Source of the DNA: Oribacterium sp. NK2B42
GTDB taxonomy: Bacteria; Bacillota; Clostridia; Lachnospirales; Lachnospiraceae
Length of the DNA stretch: 64,000 nt
Direction: 5' to 3'
Assembly (NCBI RefSeq): GCF_000424445.1
Contig: NZ_AUJX01000014.1
Location: 1 to 64,000 of the forward strand
Shown here: one piece after another, positions 33,637 to 42,855 of the stretch
Numbering within the stretch: position 1 is the stretch's first letter
Layout of the letters: each line of letters begins with the position of its first letter
The notes under the pieces: generated by a model
The model's input: only the letters and a program-made list of their open reading frames with translations
Databases searched by the model: none
What the model was told of the DNA's origin: nothing
Translations under genes and position numbers: made by a program

Positions 33637-35916
33637 ATGACCGGCATTTCGACGGTAACGTTAATATTCATCTTATTTGGTTTGATCATATTGATTTTTT
33701 CCGCATCTTATTTTGTTATGTTTAAAAGATACGGTAAGGATGCTGCGGCTTACGATCCTGAAAGCAAACAGAGAGGCAGCATTTTCTTTAAGCTGTCCAG
33801 CGCTGTCATTGGGATTGTTGTTATAACTCTGATACTTTCTTCCATTATCAGCATTTTTGCCATAAAAAGAGTCCATTCTTTTACAGAGAAGATAAATACA
33901 GGCTTTGCCAATGGTGCCGCTGACTTAAGTGAGGCAGCAATGATAGCCGATCTTGAGGATCAGGTCGGAGATCAGCTGAGTGAAAAAATAGCCTATGTTA
34001 ACGAAGCTGTCAACAGCTACATGGATGATGCGGTTTTTCTACAGTCCTACATGAATGATATTTACAAAAATGCCGATAATTATCATCCCCTGCAGGTATC
34101 GGATGTGTCTATGGATATGGCAGGAAAACTTTCCCTGTACAAATTACTTGCAAACAAGGACATCCGTTATGAGGAAGGGGTAAAAGAGGAGGCTGAATAC
34201 GCTGCGAATATCGTTAAGCTGTTTAAACCTTTAAAACATGTTAATTCTGAATATGTAGATCTCTATGTGGCTACGGAAACAGGAGTACTTATAAGCTATG
34301 ATGATTTTGCTGAAATAGCTGCAGCGGCTGAAGAAAGTGAAAGGTTCTATGAATTCAGGTCAAGGGACTGGTACAGGCAGGCAAAAAATGATCGTGAGAT
34401 CAGGTTTATTTCAAGATATGTTGATTCATTTATAAAGGGTAATGTAACAACATGTGCCATACCCTTCTATGACGGTAAGGGTGATTTTGCGGGCTGTGTC
34501 GGTATGGATATATATACGGATAATCTGTATCAGACGATGGTAAACAGCAATATTTCCGACAACATGGAAGCCTATGTTGTTGAGTCCTCCGGCAGGATAC
34601 TTGCGAGTAAGGATATGGAGGAAGGTACCGCTGACACGAGCTTTCCAGGTATTGAGGAGCTTAAAAGTAAGCTTGATAGTAAGGGAACTGATGAAACAGT
34701 AATATATACAGTTGATGATAATGATGGAAAATGTTATATCGGAGCCTCATATATCAGGCATACTGATTGGATCTTCGTTGTAAAGGCACCCATGGAATCA
34801 TATACAAGGGCGGCAACCGAGATCAGGTCAGACATCGGTAACAGCATCGCGGTCATATCGAAGAATTTTGATATGACTATACAGCAGGTTATAAATCATT
34901 GTCTCGTTATATTTGCGTTTCTCCTTGTTCTGGCTTCAGTATTTTCTGCTATTCATTCATTGAAGGTGATAAAACCTGTCAGATGCCTTGAAAAGGATGT
35001 GCTGAGGTTTTCAAAGGGCGACCTTTCACACAGGAGTAAGGTTGATACGAGGGATGAGATCGGAGACCTAGCAAGATCCTTTAACGGTATGGCAGCATCC
35101 ATCCAGCAGTACATGGAAACCATAAAGATTGTAACCGCAAAGGAAGAGCGTATAGCAACTGAGCTTTCCATGGCAAAGGATATCCAGACAAGCCTTCTTC
35201 CAAACAATTTCCCGGCTTTCCCGGACAGGCAGGATTTCGATATTTATGCTTCCATGGATCCCGCCAAGGTAGTTGGAGGAGACTTTTATGATTTCTTCCT
35301 GGTTGATGAAGATCATCTTGCAATCGTTATGGCGGATGTATCCGGAAAGGGGGTTCCGGCATCACTTTTCATGGCTGTTGCAAAGACTCTCATTAAAACC
35401 CATGCTTACATTGAAGATTCTCCGGAAAAGATATTCAGCTTCGTAAATAAGGTTATCTGTGAGAACAATCAGGACGATATGTTCGTGACCGCATGGCTTG
35501 GGATACTGGATCTCAAAACCGGTCTGGTGAAAGCTGTTAATGCAGGACATGAGTATCCTGCCATGATGCTTCCGGGGAAAGGCTTTTCGCTTTACAAGGA
35601 TGTACATACAGTGCCTGTCGGATGTATGGATGGTATAAGCTTTAAGCAATATGAATTCATGCTGCCTCCGGGCAGTAAGCTTTATCTCTATACGGACGGT
35701 GTTACGGAAGCAACAAATAAGGAAGAAAAATTGTTCGGGACTGACAGGATGATGGAAGCATTAAACAAGGTATATGACAAAACTCCCGAGGAGATACTCA
35801 GCTTCATGAAAAAGAGTATAAATGACTTTGTGGGGGAAGCACCTCAGTTTGATGACTTTACTATGCTTTGCGTTCAGTTTAATGGCATATCTACGCAGAA
35901 AGGCGGAGAGTCATGA
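33637..35916 (+). CDS. Membrane sensor SpoIIE-type serine phosphatase (first of pair)
   Basis: 759 residues. Two N-terminal membrane segments (about 7-28 and 51-76) precede an extracytoplasmic Cache-like sensor (about 80-415). A third segment (about 424-446) leads to a HAMP domain and a coiled linker (about 447-520). The PP2C/SpoIIE domain has VGGDFYDF (metal Asp549), DVSGKGVPASLFM, GHEYPAMM and LYTDGVTEATN. It would dephosphorylate an anti-sigma antagonist in response to an external signal. Its end overlaps the next gene (ATGA). Confidence 0.88.
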   Translation: MTGISTVTLIFILFGLIILIFSASYFVMFKRYGKDAAAYDPESKQRGSIFFKLSSAVIGIVVITLILSSIISIFAIKRVHSFTEKINTGFANGAADLSEAAMIADLEDQVGDQLSEKIAYVNEAVNSYMDDAVFLQSYMNDIYKNADNYHPLQVSDVSMDMAGKLSLYKLLANKDIRYEEGVKEEAEYAANIVKLFKPLKHVNSEYVDLYVATETGVLISYDDFAEIAAAAEESERFYEFRSRDWYRQAKNDREIRFISRYVDSFIKGNVTTCAIPFYDGKGDFAGCVGMDIYTDNLYQTMVNSNISDNMEAYVVESSGRILASKDMEEGTADTSFPGIEELKSKLDSKGTDETVIYTVDDNDGKCYIGASYIRHTDWIFVVKAPMESYTRAATEIRSDIGNSIAVISKNFDMTIQQVINHCLVIFAFLLVLASVFSAIHSLKVIKPVRCLEKDVLRFSKGDLSHRSKVDTRDEIGDLARSFNGMAASIQQYMETIKIVTAKEERIATELSMAKDIQTSLLPNNFPAFPDRQDFDIYASMDPAKVVGGDFYDFFLVDEDHLAIVMADVSGKGVPASLFMAVAKTLIKTHAYIEDSPEKIFSFVNKVICENNQDDMFVTAWLGILDLKTGLVKAVNAGHEYPAMMLPGKGFSLYKDVHTVPVGCMDGISFKQYEFMLPPGSKLYLYTDGVTEATNKEEKLFGTDRMMEALNKVYDKTPEEILSFMKKSINDFVGEAPQFDDFTMLCVQFNGISTQKGGES

Positions 35917-38138
35917 ATCATCAGAACCTACAGGACAGACTTAAAACCCGGCTGGGTGGTAAAAAAAGGAAGAGAAAGCGGTCGGCATTTGCCGGAAAAC
36001 TTACAGGCATGATTCTTTTGGCGACAATGGCTGCCATAGCGCTTTCTACTATTGTTTGTGTGTATGCATTAAGAAGGGTTCACGACGAAGCGAAAAACGA
36101 AAGTATCAGCTTCGGTATGGATGCAATGTCAAAAAGCAGGGAGGCACTTCTTGCTTCCTTCAGGGATAATGTCAGTAATACAGTCAGAGACAAAGCTAAT
36201 ATTGCGAGTTGGAATTTATACACATATATGGAGGATGTGGAATATCTTTCTATGTATGCGGAGGAAATACTTGAGGACACGGGGAAATTCATAAAGAAAG
36301 ACATATCCTTGATTGAAAAAATACCCATAGGGTACAGAAAACTGTTTCTGACACTTTGCGATGAAGATGTTAAGTATGAAGGCTTTGACCAGGCAAAGGC
36401 GGGGTATCTTGCCAATATTGAGGATATCGCAAGATCCATGTCCGATCGTCATTCTGAGATAATCGCAATATATATTGCTACAGAAGATGGCCTGATGCTT
36501 ACCTATGATGAAAATTTATCATCAACCGGGCAGGGTATAGCAAATACAAAGTATTATGATTATAAAAATACAGAATGGTACCGGCTTGGAATGAAAAAAA
36601 GCACCTTACCTGTTTTTACCGAACGCTATAAGGACGGCTTCGGGAGGGGAGATGTAGTGACCTGTGTTGCGCCTTTCTGCTATAAGAACGGAGACATTGC
36701 CGGCTGCGTGGCATTGGATGTGAAAGCTCTGGATATCTATACTCCGATTGTGGATATGGGTGCAAATGAGACAGAAACCGCTTTTATTGTGGATGATAAA
36801 GGTACTATTCTTGTGGAAAAGGATGGTTATCATGATGCAGATGATATGGTGACCATATTCGATTCGGAAAAACATCCCGATCTTTTTGAGATAAGTGACA
36901 TGATCGGGAAGGATGAAAAGAACGGAGCGGCTTTCTGGACGGATCCGGAAACCATGGAGGAGTATCTTTTTGCCTTTGCTGAAATAGAATATACCAACCT
37001 GAAGCTTGTGATAAAGAGTCCCGTAAGCTCTGTGCTTGGTCCTATAGATAACATAGATAATGAAATACAGCAAAATACAGAGCTTATGAATAAATCTATA
37101 GAAAATACCATAGTGTCCATGCTTGGCTTATGTTTTTTACTGTTTTTTGTTCTGAGTATAATTTCTGTGTATATTGCGGGAAAAGTGTCGTATAATCTTA
37201 GTAATCCCCTGAGGGTTCTTTCGGAGGATATGAAAAAGATAAGTCTCGGGAACCTGAAATACAGGACTTTAGTGTATACGAATGATGAAATAGGAAGTCT
37301 TGCCGTATCCTTCAACAACATGGCGGAATCTCTTGAAAAATATCAGGCGGATATGAAAGAAGCTGTTTCCAGGGAAGAACATACTGCAATGGAACTGTCT
37401 CTGGCTACGGATATACAGGCACATATGCTGCCGGTGAATTTTTCGGAGTTTACGGAAGGACGGAATTTCGATCTCTATGCAACCATGACGCCCGCTAAAG
37501 AAGTTGCGGGAGACTTTTATGATTTTTTCAGAATCGACGATGATAATATCGTACTGGTGATAGCAGATGTTTCGGGTAAGGGCGTACCGGCGGCTCTTTT
37601 TATGATGATCAGCAAGATTCTCATAAAGACCAATGCTTTTGCCGAAAGTTCACCTTCAGAGCTTTTTCGCATAGTTAACAATCAGCTTTGTGATCATAAT
37701 GATGAGAATATGTTCGTTACCGCATGGCTTGCAAAAATAGATATCAATACAGGTAAAGTTACTGCGGTCAATGCCGGACATGAATATCCTTCCCTAAAGC
37801 AGCCTAAGGGAAGGTTTGAGCTTATGGAGGATGTTCATGGTCTCCCGTTGGGTGTGCTTGAAGGCTCAAGATATAAGGAATATGAGTTCCAGCTGAAAGA
37901 AGAAGCTTCTCTTTTTACCTATACAGACGGAGTTCCGGAAGCCACTGATGTGGGGGACGAGCAGTTTGGTACAGACAGGATGCTGGAAGCGTTGAACAAA
38001 GATCCCGATGCTGTTCCGATGCAGCTTCTTAAAGAGGTAAAGAAAAAAATAGACAATTTTGTGGGGGAGTCGGAACAGTTTGATGATATTACCATGTTGG
38101 GATTCTGCTACAAGGGTAACTGCAGAGATGAATTATAA
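35913..38138 (+). CDS. Membrane sensor SpoIIE-type serine phosphatase (second of pair)
   Basis: A 741-residue paralogue of the preceding protein with a Lys/Arg-rich cytoplasmic N-terminus (KKRKRKR), one membrane segment (about 30-50), a divergent Cache sensor, a second segment (about 400-422), HAMP and PP2C domains (VAGDFYDF with Asp534, DVSGKGVPAALFM, TYTDGVPEATD). The sensor regions differ much more than the phosphatase domains, so the two probably read different signals into the same pathway. The ATG overlaps the previous stop by four bases. Confidence 0.88.
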   Translation: MNHQNLQDRLKTRLGGKKRKRKRSAFAGKLTGMILLATMAAIALSTIVCVYALRRVHDEAKNESISFGMDAMSKSREALLASFRDNVSNTVRDKANIASWNLYTYMEDVEYLSMYAEEILEDTGKFIKKDISLIEKIPIGYRKLFLTLCDEDVKYEGFDQAKAGYLANIEDIARSMSDRHSEIIAIYIATEDGLMLTYDENLSSTGQGIANTKYYDYKNTEWYRLGMKKSTLPVFTERYKDGFGRGDVVTCVAPFCYKNGDIAGCVALDVKALDIYTPIVDMGANETETAFIVDDKGTILVEKDGYHDADDMVTIFDSEKHPDLFEISDMIGKDEKNGAAFWTDPETMEEYLFAFAEIEYTNLKLVIKSPVSSVLGPIDNIDNEIQQNTELMNKSIENTIVSMLGLCFLLFFVLSIISVYIAGKVSYNLSNPLRVLSEDMKKISLGNLKYRTLVYTNDEIGSLAVSFNNMAESLEKYQADMKEAVSREEHTAMELSLATDIQAHMLPVNFSEFTEGRNFDLYATMTPAKEVAGDFYDFFRIDDDNIVLVIADVSGKGVPAALFMMISKILIKTNAFAESSPSELFRIVNNQLCDHNDENMFVTAWLAKIDINTGKVTAVNAGHEYPSLKQPKGRFELMEDVHGLPLGVLEGSRYKEYEFQLKEEASLFTYTDGVPEATDVGDEQFGTDRMLEALNKDPDAVPMQLLKEVKKKIDNFVGESEQFDDITMLGFCYKGNCRDEL

Positions 38139-38165
38139 AGTACCATACGGAGAGGTGCGATAGTT

Positions 38166-38615
38166 ATGAAGGATATAGTTGAGACCAATAAAAAAGAGAT
38201 CGTAGTAGATGCAGTTCTGGAAGAGCTTGATAATGTTACAGATTATATCAGTGAGTATCTGGCCGAAATGGGCTGCAGCACACCGATGGAAATTAAAATA
38301 TGTATCGCCTGTGAAGAGATCTTTGTAAATATTGCACATTACGCTTATCAGGATATTGACCCCGGGGTACCCAGGCTTGCCTCAGTTTCCCTGTCACAGG
38401 ATCCTTCCGGGAATAATGTTCAGATTACCTTCAGGGACAGGGGAATATCCTATAATCCTCTTGCAAAGGAAGATCCGGATATAACTTTAAGCGCAAACGA
38501 ACGTCAGATAGGCGGCCTCGGTATATTCATGGTGAAGAAGTCCATGGACAAGGTGCTTTATGAGAGGGACGGGGACGAGAATGTCCTTATGCTTATAAAA
38601 AAGGTCAAAGAGTGA
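38166..38615 (+). CDS. RsbW-like anti-sigma serine kinase (HATPase_c_2)
   Basis: A 149-residue GHKL ATPase of the RsbW/SpoIIAB type. The N-box is EIFVNIAHYAY (about 57-67) and the G-box GGLGIFMVKKSMD (about 119-131). It is expected to phosphorylate an antagonist protein and bind a sigma factor or other partner. It lies 27 bp after two phosphatases that would counteract it. No antagonist (STAS) or sigma gene is in the window. Confidence 0.87.
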   Translation: MKDIVETNKKEIVVDAVLEELDNVTDYISEYLAEMGCSTPMEIKICIACEEIFVNIAHYAYQDIDPGVPRLASVSLSQDPSGNNVQITFRDRGISYNPLAKEDPDITLSANERQIGGLGIFMVKKSMDKVLYERDGDENVLMLIKKVKE

Positions 38616-38699
38616 TGACCCAAAATAGTCAAAGCGAAGATTGATCGGTTTTTCAAAGTAATTGAGGGGTTCCCAAACAGATTGATCTGTAACATGATA

Positions 38700-38735
38700 A
38701 AGCCTCAGGGATTTAAAAATCCCTGAGGCTTTATT
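38700..38735 (+). terminator. Terminator after the phosphatase/anti-sigma operon
   Basis: AGCCTCAGGGAT-TTAAAA-ATCCCTGAGGCT is followed by TTATTATT. The stem is perfect over 12 bp. Confidence 0.85.
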
Positions 38736-38741
38736 ATTGCA

Positions 38742-38822
38742 GAGCCGCCGAAAGGAAGATGTCAGCTGAAGCTGACCGGCGGCTCGCATGCGAGTAGGGT
38801 GCGATTTCATCTTCCCTACTCG
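38742..38822. other. Compact structured element with possible pseudoknot
   Basis: GAGCCGCCG / CGGCGGCTC (38742-38785) encloses the hairpin GTCAGC-TGAA-GCTGAC. CGAGTAGGG / CCCTACTCG (38791-38822) forms a second stem. The loop of the second contains CATCTT, complementary to AAGATG (38756-38761) inside the first, which would tie them together. It is located between convergent genes and has no coding potential. Confidence 0.45.
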
Positions 38823-38839
38823 ATTTTTGAAAATCCGTT

Positions 38840-39904
38840 TTAAGGAGTGATCTTGTAATATGCAACTTCGTCTATCTCACGGTTGGTTGCAACGATAACG
38901 TCTACGCCATCCTTGTCTTTGAAATGAAGAGCGTTGGCACATCCGGTATTCTTGTCGATGAAATCAACGTGGTAATCACCGGCAGCATCGTCCCATGTGA
39001 TGGCAATGGTGTCCTTTGTTCCTTTTCTCCATCCAACGATCCATGTCTGCTTGCCGAGTATCTCTGCGGCCCAGGTTGCGTGAACCATCTCTGTGTCCTT
39101 TTCGGGAGCTGAATATTTCCATTGAGGAACATATCTGTCATGCTCGTCGAGATGCCAGATTGTAAGTGAATTGCCATGGAACGGACTTATCATTCCGAGT
39201 TCAGGCTTTCCGTCTCCGTCGAAATCGATAAGTACGGAATCACTTGAAGGAACATCACAAACCTGGGTTACAGTCCAGTCTGCACCGGGTACTGCAGGAG
39301 GATCGAAGAGGAAGGTTCCTTCTTCGCAGCCAACCAATGCAGCATCGTGACCGCCGTGAGAAGTCTTTGCATATCCGTGGTTTTTAAGCATGCCATCCTT
39401 TATAAGGGTGAGCTTCAACTGATTGTCTTCATTGAAACCTGAAAGATCCTTGGGAAGTACTGCACCGTAGCAGGCACCCTTGAAGCGCCAGTCATTTTTA
39501 TACTCATGTCCTGACTTCAGGCAGCAGACAATGAGATAATCGACGCCTGCCCTGTGAAGTATACCAAAGCGGTGAACAAAAGGAGCATTACACAGAGTTC
39601 TTATCTCAAAGGAGCCATCGGCTCTCGGAGTGGCGATAACGATCTTTGCATTCAGAGAATCGTTAGGGGAGTAGAACTTGTGGGTTGCAAGGAACTGTCC
39701 GTCTGTTCCGGGAACCTGTGCCATGGTCATAACGCCGCCGGGCTGTTCCCATACTGTTGTGAGCTGTGTCCCGTCCTCACTGAAGAGATAGCAGGGATCC
39801 TGTTTCTCCGCTGCAACAAGGAAACAATGCTGACCCTTGTAGTTCAGCTCTGCCATGGAATAACACTTATTGAGATTTGATATTACCTTTTTTTCTACAT
39901 GCAT
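38840..39904 (-). CDS. Unknown cytoplasmic protein, beta-propeller-like
   Basis: About 354 residues without signal peptide or membrane segment. The sequence has repeating beta-rich units of the type DFDGDGKPELGMI (a calcium-binding FG-GAP-like loop near 230), HGGHDAALVG and WKYSAPEKDTEM, suggesting a seven-bladed propeller. ATG 39904 is preferred over GTG 39913 because AGAGAGGTG lies just before it. It follows the UlaE gene by 14 bp on the same strand and is divergent from ulaG, so it probably serves the ascorbate-type pathway. No catalytic residues can be assigned. Confidence 0.7.
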   Translation of the reverse strand: MHVEKKVISNLNKCYSMAELNYKGQHCFLVAAEKQDPCYLFSEDGTQLTTVWEQPGGVMTMAQVPGTDGQFLATHKFYSPNDSLNAKIVIATPRADGSFEIRTLCNAPFVHRFGILHRAGVDYLIVCCLKSGHEYKNDWRFKGACYGAVLPKDLSGFNEDNQLKLTLIKDGMLKNHGYAKTSHGGHDAALVGCEEGTFLFDPPAVPGADWTVTQVCDVPSSDSVLIDFDGDGKPELGMISPFHGNSLTIWHLDEHDRYVPQWKYSAPEKDTEMVHATWAAEILGKQTWIVGWRKGTKDTIAITWDDAAGDYHVDFIDKNTGCANALHFKDKDGVDVIVATNREIDEVAYYKITP

Positions 39905-39918
39905 ATTTTTCACCTCTC

Positions 39919-40770
39919 TTATTTAGACTCTGAAACCTTATCAATGATTTCACTCATACTCTTATTGGCAAACTTAATGTCTTCCTTCCAACTGTCCTGA
40001 CCGACATACCACATTTCTGTTACGAAACGTCTGATGCCCAGATCCCAGGCCTTCTCTACAACGCTCTTGAAATCAACATGACCTGTAAGGAACGGGATCT
40101 CTCTGAATTTGCCCGGAACAGTTTCCTTAAGATGTAATGCAAAAAGGTGTCCCCGGCCGGTTTCCAGGTCATCCAGAACGCTGGTGCAATAGGTTACTGC
40201 GGCGTTTGTAAGATTTCCGGAGTCGGGATAAACCCCGAGATAGGCATTATCCACTTGAGAAACATACTTCATGGACTTTTCGGTGGTGTTCATAAATTCT
40301 GTTTCCATGGTCTCGAAGCCCATGACTATGCCCCTGGCTGAAGCCATAAGAGTGGCTTTTTTGAGGTTTTCAAGGAAGAGAGCCTTACTTTCCGGAGTAC
40401 TGTCTTCATAATAAACGTCGTATCCCGCAAGCTGAATGATCCTTATGCCAAGGTCATCGGCGAGACATATGGCCTTTTCCATGATTTCCATACTTCTGTC
40501 TCTTGTGGCCTTATCTTTGGAACCGAAGGGATACTTTCTGTGACCGGACAGGCACATGCTTCTGAGTGGAACACCTGTCTCAAACATAGTCTTGATGAGA
40601 TCCAGACGTTCTTCTTTGGACCATTCCAGACGGGAAAGCTTGTCATCTGTTTCGTCTATGGATATTTCGACGAAATCATAACCGCATTCCTTTGCACATA
40701 GTAGCTTCTCCTTCCAGGAAAGATTTCCCGGCATGGCCTTTTCATAAAGGCCGATACTGTATGCTTTCAT
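39919..40770 (-). CDS. ulaE: L-ribulose-5-phosphate 3-epimerase
   Basis: A 283-residue UlaE/SgbU-type TIM-barrel epimerase: SIGLYEKAMP at the start, GYDFVEISIDE, RSMCLSGHRKYPFGS and the metal-site region GVYPDSGNLTNA with HLKETVPGKFRE. It converts L-xylulose 5-phosphate to L-ribulose 5-phosphate in L-ascorbate catabolism. AAAGGAG lies about six bases before the ATG. It heads a two-gene operon divergent from ulaG. Confidence 0.92.
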   Translation of the reverse strand: MKAYSIGLYEKAMPGNLSWKEKLLCAKECGYDFVEISIDETDDKLSRLEWSKEERLDLIKTMFETGVPLRSMCLSGHRKYPFGSKDKATRDRSMEIMEKAICLADDLGIRIIQLAGYDVYYEDSTPESKALFLENLKKATLMASARGIVMGFETMETEFMNTTEKSMKYVSQVDNAYLGVYPDSGNLTNAAVTYCTSVLDDLETGRGHLFALHLKETVPGKFREIPFLTGHVDFKSVVEKAWDLGIRRFVTEMWYVGQDSWKEDIKFANKSMSEIIDKVSESK

Positions 40771-41013
40771 ACCATTCTCCTTTAACTGGATTTACTAATG
40801 TTACAAACGCTCATAAAATAAACGTTAAATGTAAACAAAAGAAGTGAAAAAATAAGGTTTACCGGCTTGCAAAACGGTCAAAATGCGTTTTTTGCGATAG
40901 CCACAGTTATTATAATACATAAAAATCAACTAATACAAGCTTATAACATCTAATATGGTAAAAAATATGCACAAAAAATCACCTTAAAATTTTAATGTGT
41001 TAAAAATTTAGTA

Positions 41014-41116
41014 AAACGAACATATAAAATTTTTATAAAATGTCAATAAAACCGCCATTTTACGTGATTAAATGGTTGATTTTCACGTGTAAACCAAAAA
41101 TAAACGAACATATAAA
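41014..41116. promoter_or_regulatory. Direct repeats AAACGAACATATAAA, candidate DeoR-family operators
   Basis: The identical 15-mer occurs at 41014-41028 and 41102-41116, 88 bp (about eight helical turns) apart. CGAACAT is the half-site of known DeoR-family repressors such as GlpR, and a DeoR-family gene is encoded in this locus at 45785. Looping repression between the two sites is plausible but inferred. Confidence 0.5.
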
Positions 41117-41130
41117 CAAACAAATAACTA

Positions 41131-41159
41131 TTGCGAAATTCACATTATTCTGTTAATGT
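41131..41159 (+). promoter_or_regulatory. Promoter of the ulaG operon
   Basis: TTGCGA (41131-41136), 17 bp and TAATGT (41154-41159). The downstream AACGAACATA repeat copy ends 15 bp before the -35. Confidence 0.45.
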
Positions 41160-41215
41160 TTTCATAAAGGCGCATTGAGTTATTTAATGAATCTATAAAA
41201 AGGAGGAAATCTTTG

Positions 41216-42319
41216 ATGAGCAAGATTTCAGAAATGACACGAGAGAGCTGGATCAATAGCACATTCCCTGAGTGGGGAACATGGTTGGTCGAGGATATCG
41301 AGAATGAGGTTGTTCCCGAGGGTCAGGTTGCCATGTGGTGGCTTGGTTGTACAGGAATCTGGTTCAAGACTCCGGGCGGCGCAAATCTTACCATAGATTT
41401 GTGGTGCGGCAACGGAAAGAGAACCCATGGAAACGGCAAGATGGCCGTTGGCCATCAGATGGCAAATATGTGCGGCGGACGTATGATGCAGCCTAACCTG
41501 AGAAATGTTCCCTTCGTGATCGATCCGTTTGCTTTCAAGCAGGTTGATGCGGTTCTTGCAACACATTATCATCAGGATCATATGTCAGCTGAGTGGGCAG
41601 CACATGTTATCAATTCAGGAATGACAACAACTGATGAGAACGGAAAAGAGATTCCTGTTCCTTTCATCGGACCACAGAAGTCAGTTGATACCTGGGTTAA
41701 GTGGGGCGTTCCTGTTGAAAGATGTAAGGTTGTAAAGCCCGGCGATGTGATCAAGATTAAGGACATTGAGATCGTATGTCTCGACAGCTTTGACAGAACT
41801 TGTATCGTAACAACAGATTCAACCGGTGAGGACAGAGAAGAGCTTACTGGAAAGTGTCCTACAGATATGGATGAGAAGGCAGTTAACTACCTTGTTAAGA
41901 CACCCGGAGGAAACATTTATCATTCCGGTGATTCACACTTCTCAATCTACTTTGCTAAGCATGGCAAGGATCATGACATTGATGTGGCATTCGGCTCATT
42001 CGGAGAGAATCCTATCGGTATGCAGGATAAGATGACATCTGTTGATGTCCTCAGAATGGCTGAGAATCTTCAGTGCAAGGTTGTTATTCCTATCCACTGG
42101 GATGTATGGACAAACTTCCAGGCTGACTGCGAAGAGATCAAGCTTCTTTACGACTTCAAGAAGGATCGTAACGAGTACAAGTTCCATCCATTCTTCTGGC
42201 AGGTAGGCGGTAAGTATGTATATCCTCAGGATAAGGATAAGATCTACTATCACCACCGCAGAGGATTCGAGGATTGCTTCGAGCATCCACAGAATATTCC
42301 ATTCAGATCATGTCTGTAA
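41216..42319 (+). CDS. ulaG: L-ascorbate-6-phosphate lactonase (metallo-beta-lactamase fold)
   Basis: A 367-residue UlaG. The N-terminus [13 protein letters not shown] is characteristic of the family, THYHQDHMS carries the metal-binding histidines, and GDSHFS and HWDVWTNF come later. It opens the lactone ring of L-ascorbate 6-phosphate, giving 3-keto-L-gulonate 6-phosphate. ATG 41216 has AAAGGAGG about eight bases upstream. It is the first gene of the PTS operon. Confidence 0.93.
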   Translation: MSKISEMTRESWINSTFPEWGTWLVEDIENEVVPEGQVAMWWLGCTGIWFKTPGGANLTIDLWCGNGKRTHGNGKMAVGHQMANMCGGRMMQPNLRNVPFVIDPFAFKQVDAVLATHYHQDHMSAEWAAHVINSGMTTTDENGKEIPVPFIGPQKSVDTWVKWGVPVERCKVVKPGDVIKIKDIEIVCLDSFDRTCIVTTDSTGEDREELTGKCPTDMDEKAVNYLVKTPGGNIYHSGDSHFSIYFAKHGKDHDIDVAFGSFGENPIGMQDKMTSVDVLRMAENLQCKVVIPIHWDVWTNFQADCEEIKLLYDFKKDRNEYKFHPFFWQVGGKYVYPQDKDKIYYHHRRGFEDCFEHPQNIPFRSCL

Positions 42320-42335
42320 ATGAAAGGGGAAACAT

Positions 42336-42812
42336 ATGGGAGTTTTAGAAAAAATTGTTGAAACCGGCAACTACAGTTTCATCGATGGAGAGGGCGTCAC
42401 ATGGCAGGAAGCTGTCAGACTGTCAACACTTCCAATGATAAAATCAGGCACTGTATCTGAGGATTATTATAAACAGATCGTTGCGTGCATCGAGAAGTAT
42501 GGACCATATGTGGTTTTCGAGCATAACATCGCTATGCCCCATACCCAGGAAAATGCAACCGGCGCATTGAAAACCGGAATTGGCTTCATGGCATCAAAGA
42601 AGCTTATAGATTTCGGAGAAGATGAGGACGGAGAGAAGAAAGAAGCCAATGTTTTCTTTACACTTTCTTCCACAAATCCTGACGAGCATCTGGATAATAT
42701 TTCGCAGCTCACAGAGATTTTCTTAAATGAGCCGCTTATCGATGCACTTGCAAAGGCGACATCACCTGAGGATATTCTTGAAGCAGCAAAGAAGTATCCT
42801 TGCGAAGAATAA
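42336..42812 (+). CDS. ulaC: PTS IIA component, ascorbate/mannitol-fructose type
   Basis: A 158-residue EIIA-2 domain with NIAMPHTQ (65-72), His69 being the phospho-acceptor. It relays phosphate from HPr to the IIB at 44440. It starts 17 bp after ulaG (GAAAGGGG ribosome site) and precedes the IIC gene. Confidence 0.9.
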   Translation: MGVLEKIVETGNYSFIDGEGVTWQEAVRLSTLPMIKSGTVSEDYYKQIVACIEKYGPYVVFEHNIAMPHTQENATGALKTGIGFMASKKLIDFGEDEDGEKKEANVFFTLSSTNPDEHLDNISQLTEIFLNEPLIDALAKATSPEDILEAAKKYPCEE

Positions 42813-42855
42813 AAGTTTATTGTTGTTTATATTTATTTAAACGGAGGAAAAATAA

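Larger units (their letters stand above)
40771..41215. other. Divergent AT-rich regulatory region between ulaE and ulaG
   Basis: A 445-bp spacer without open frames of note. It contains two copies of AAACGAACATATAAA and a plausible ulaG promoter (both listed separately), and long A/T tracts on the ulaE side. Confidence 0.6.
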
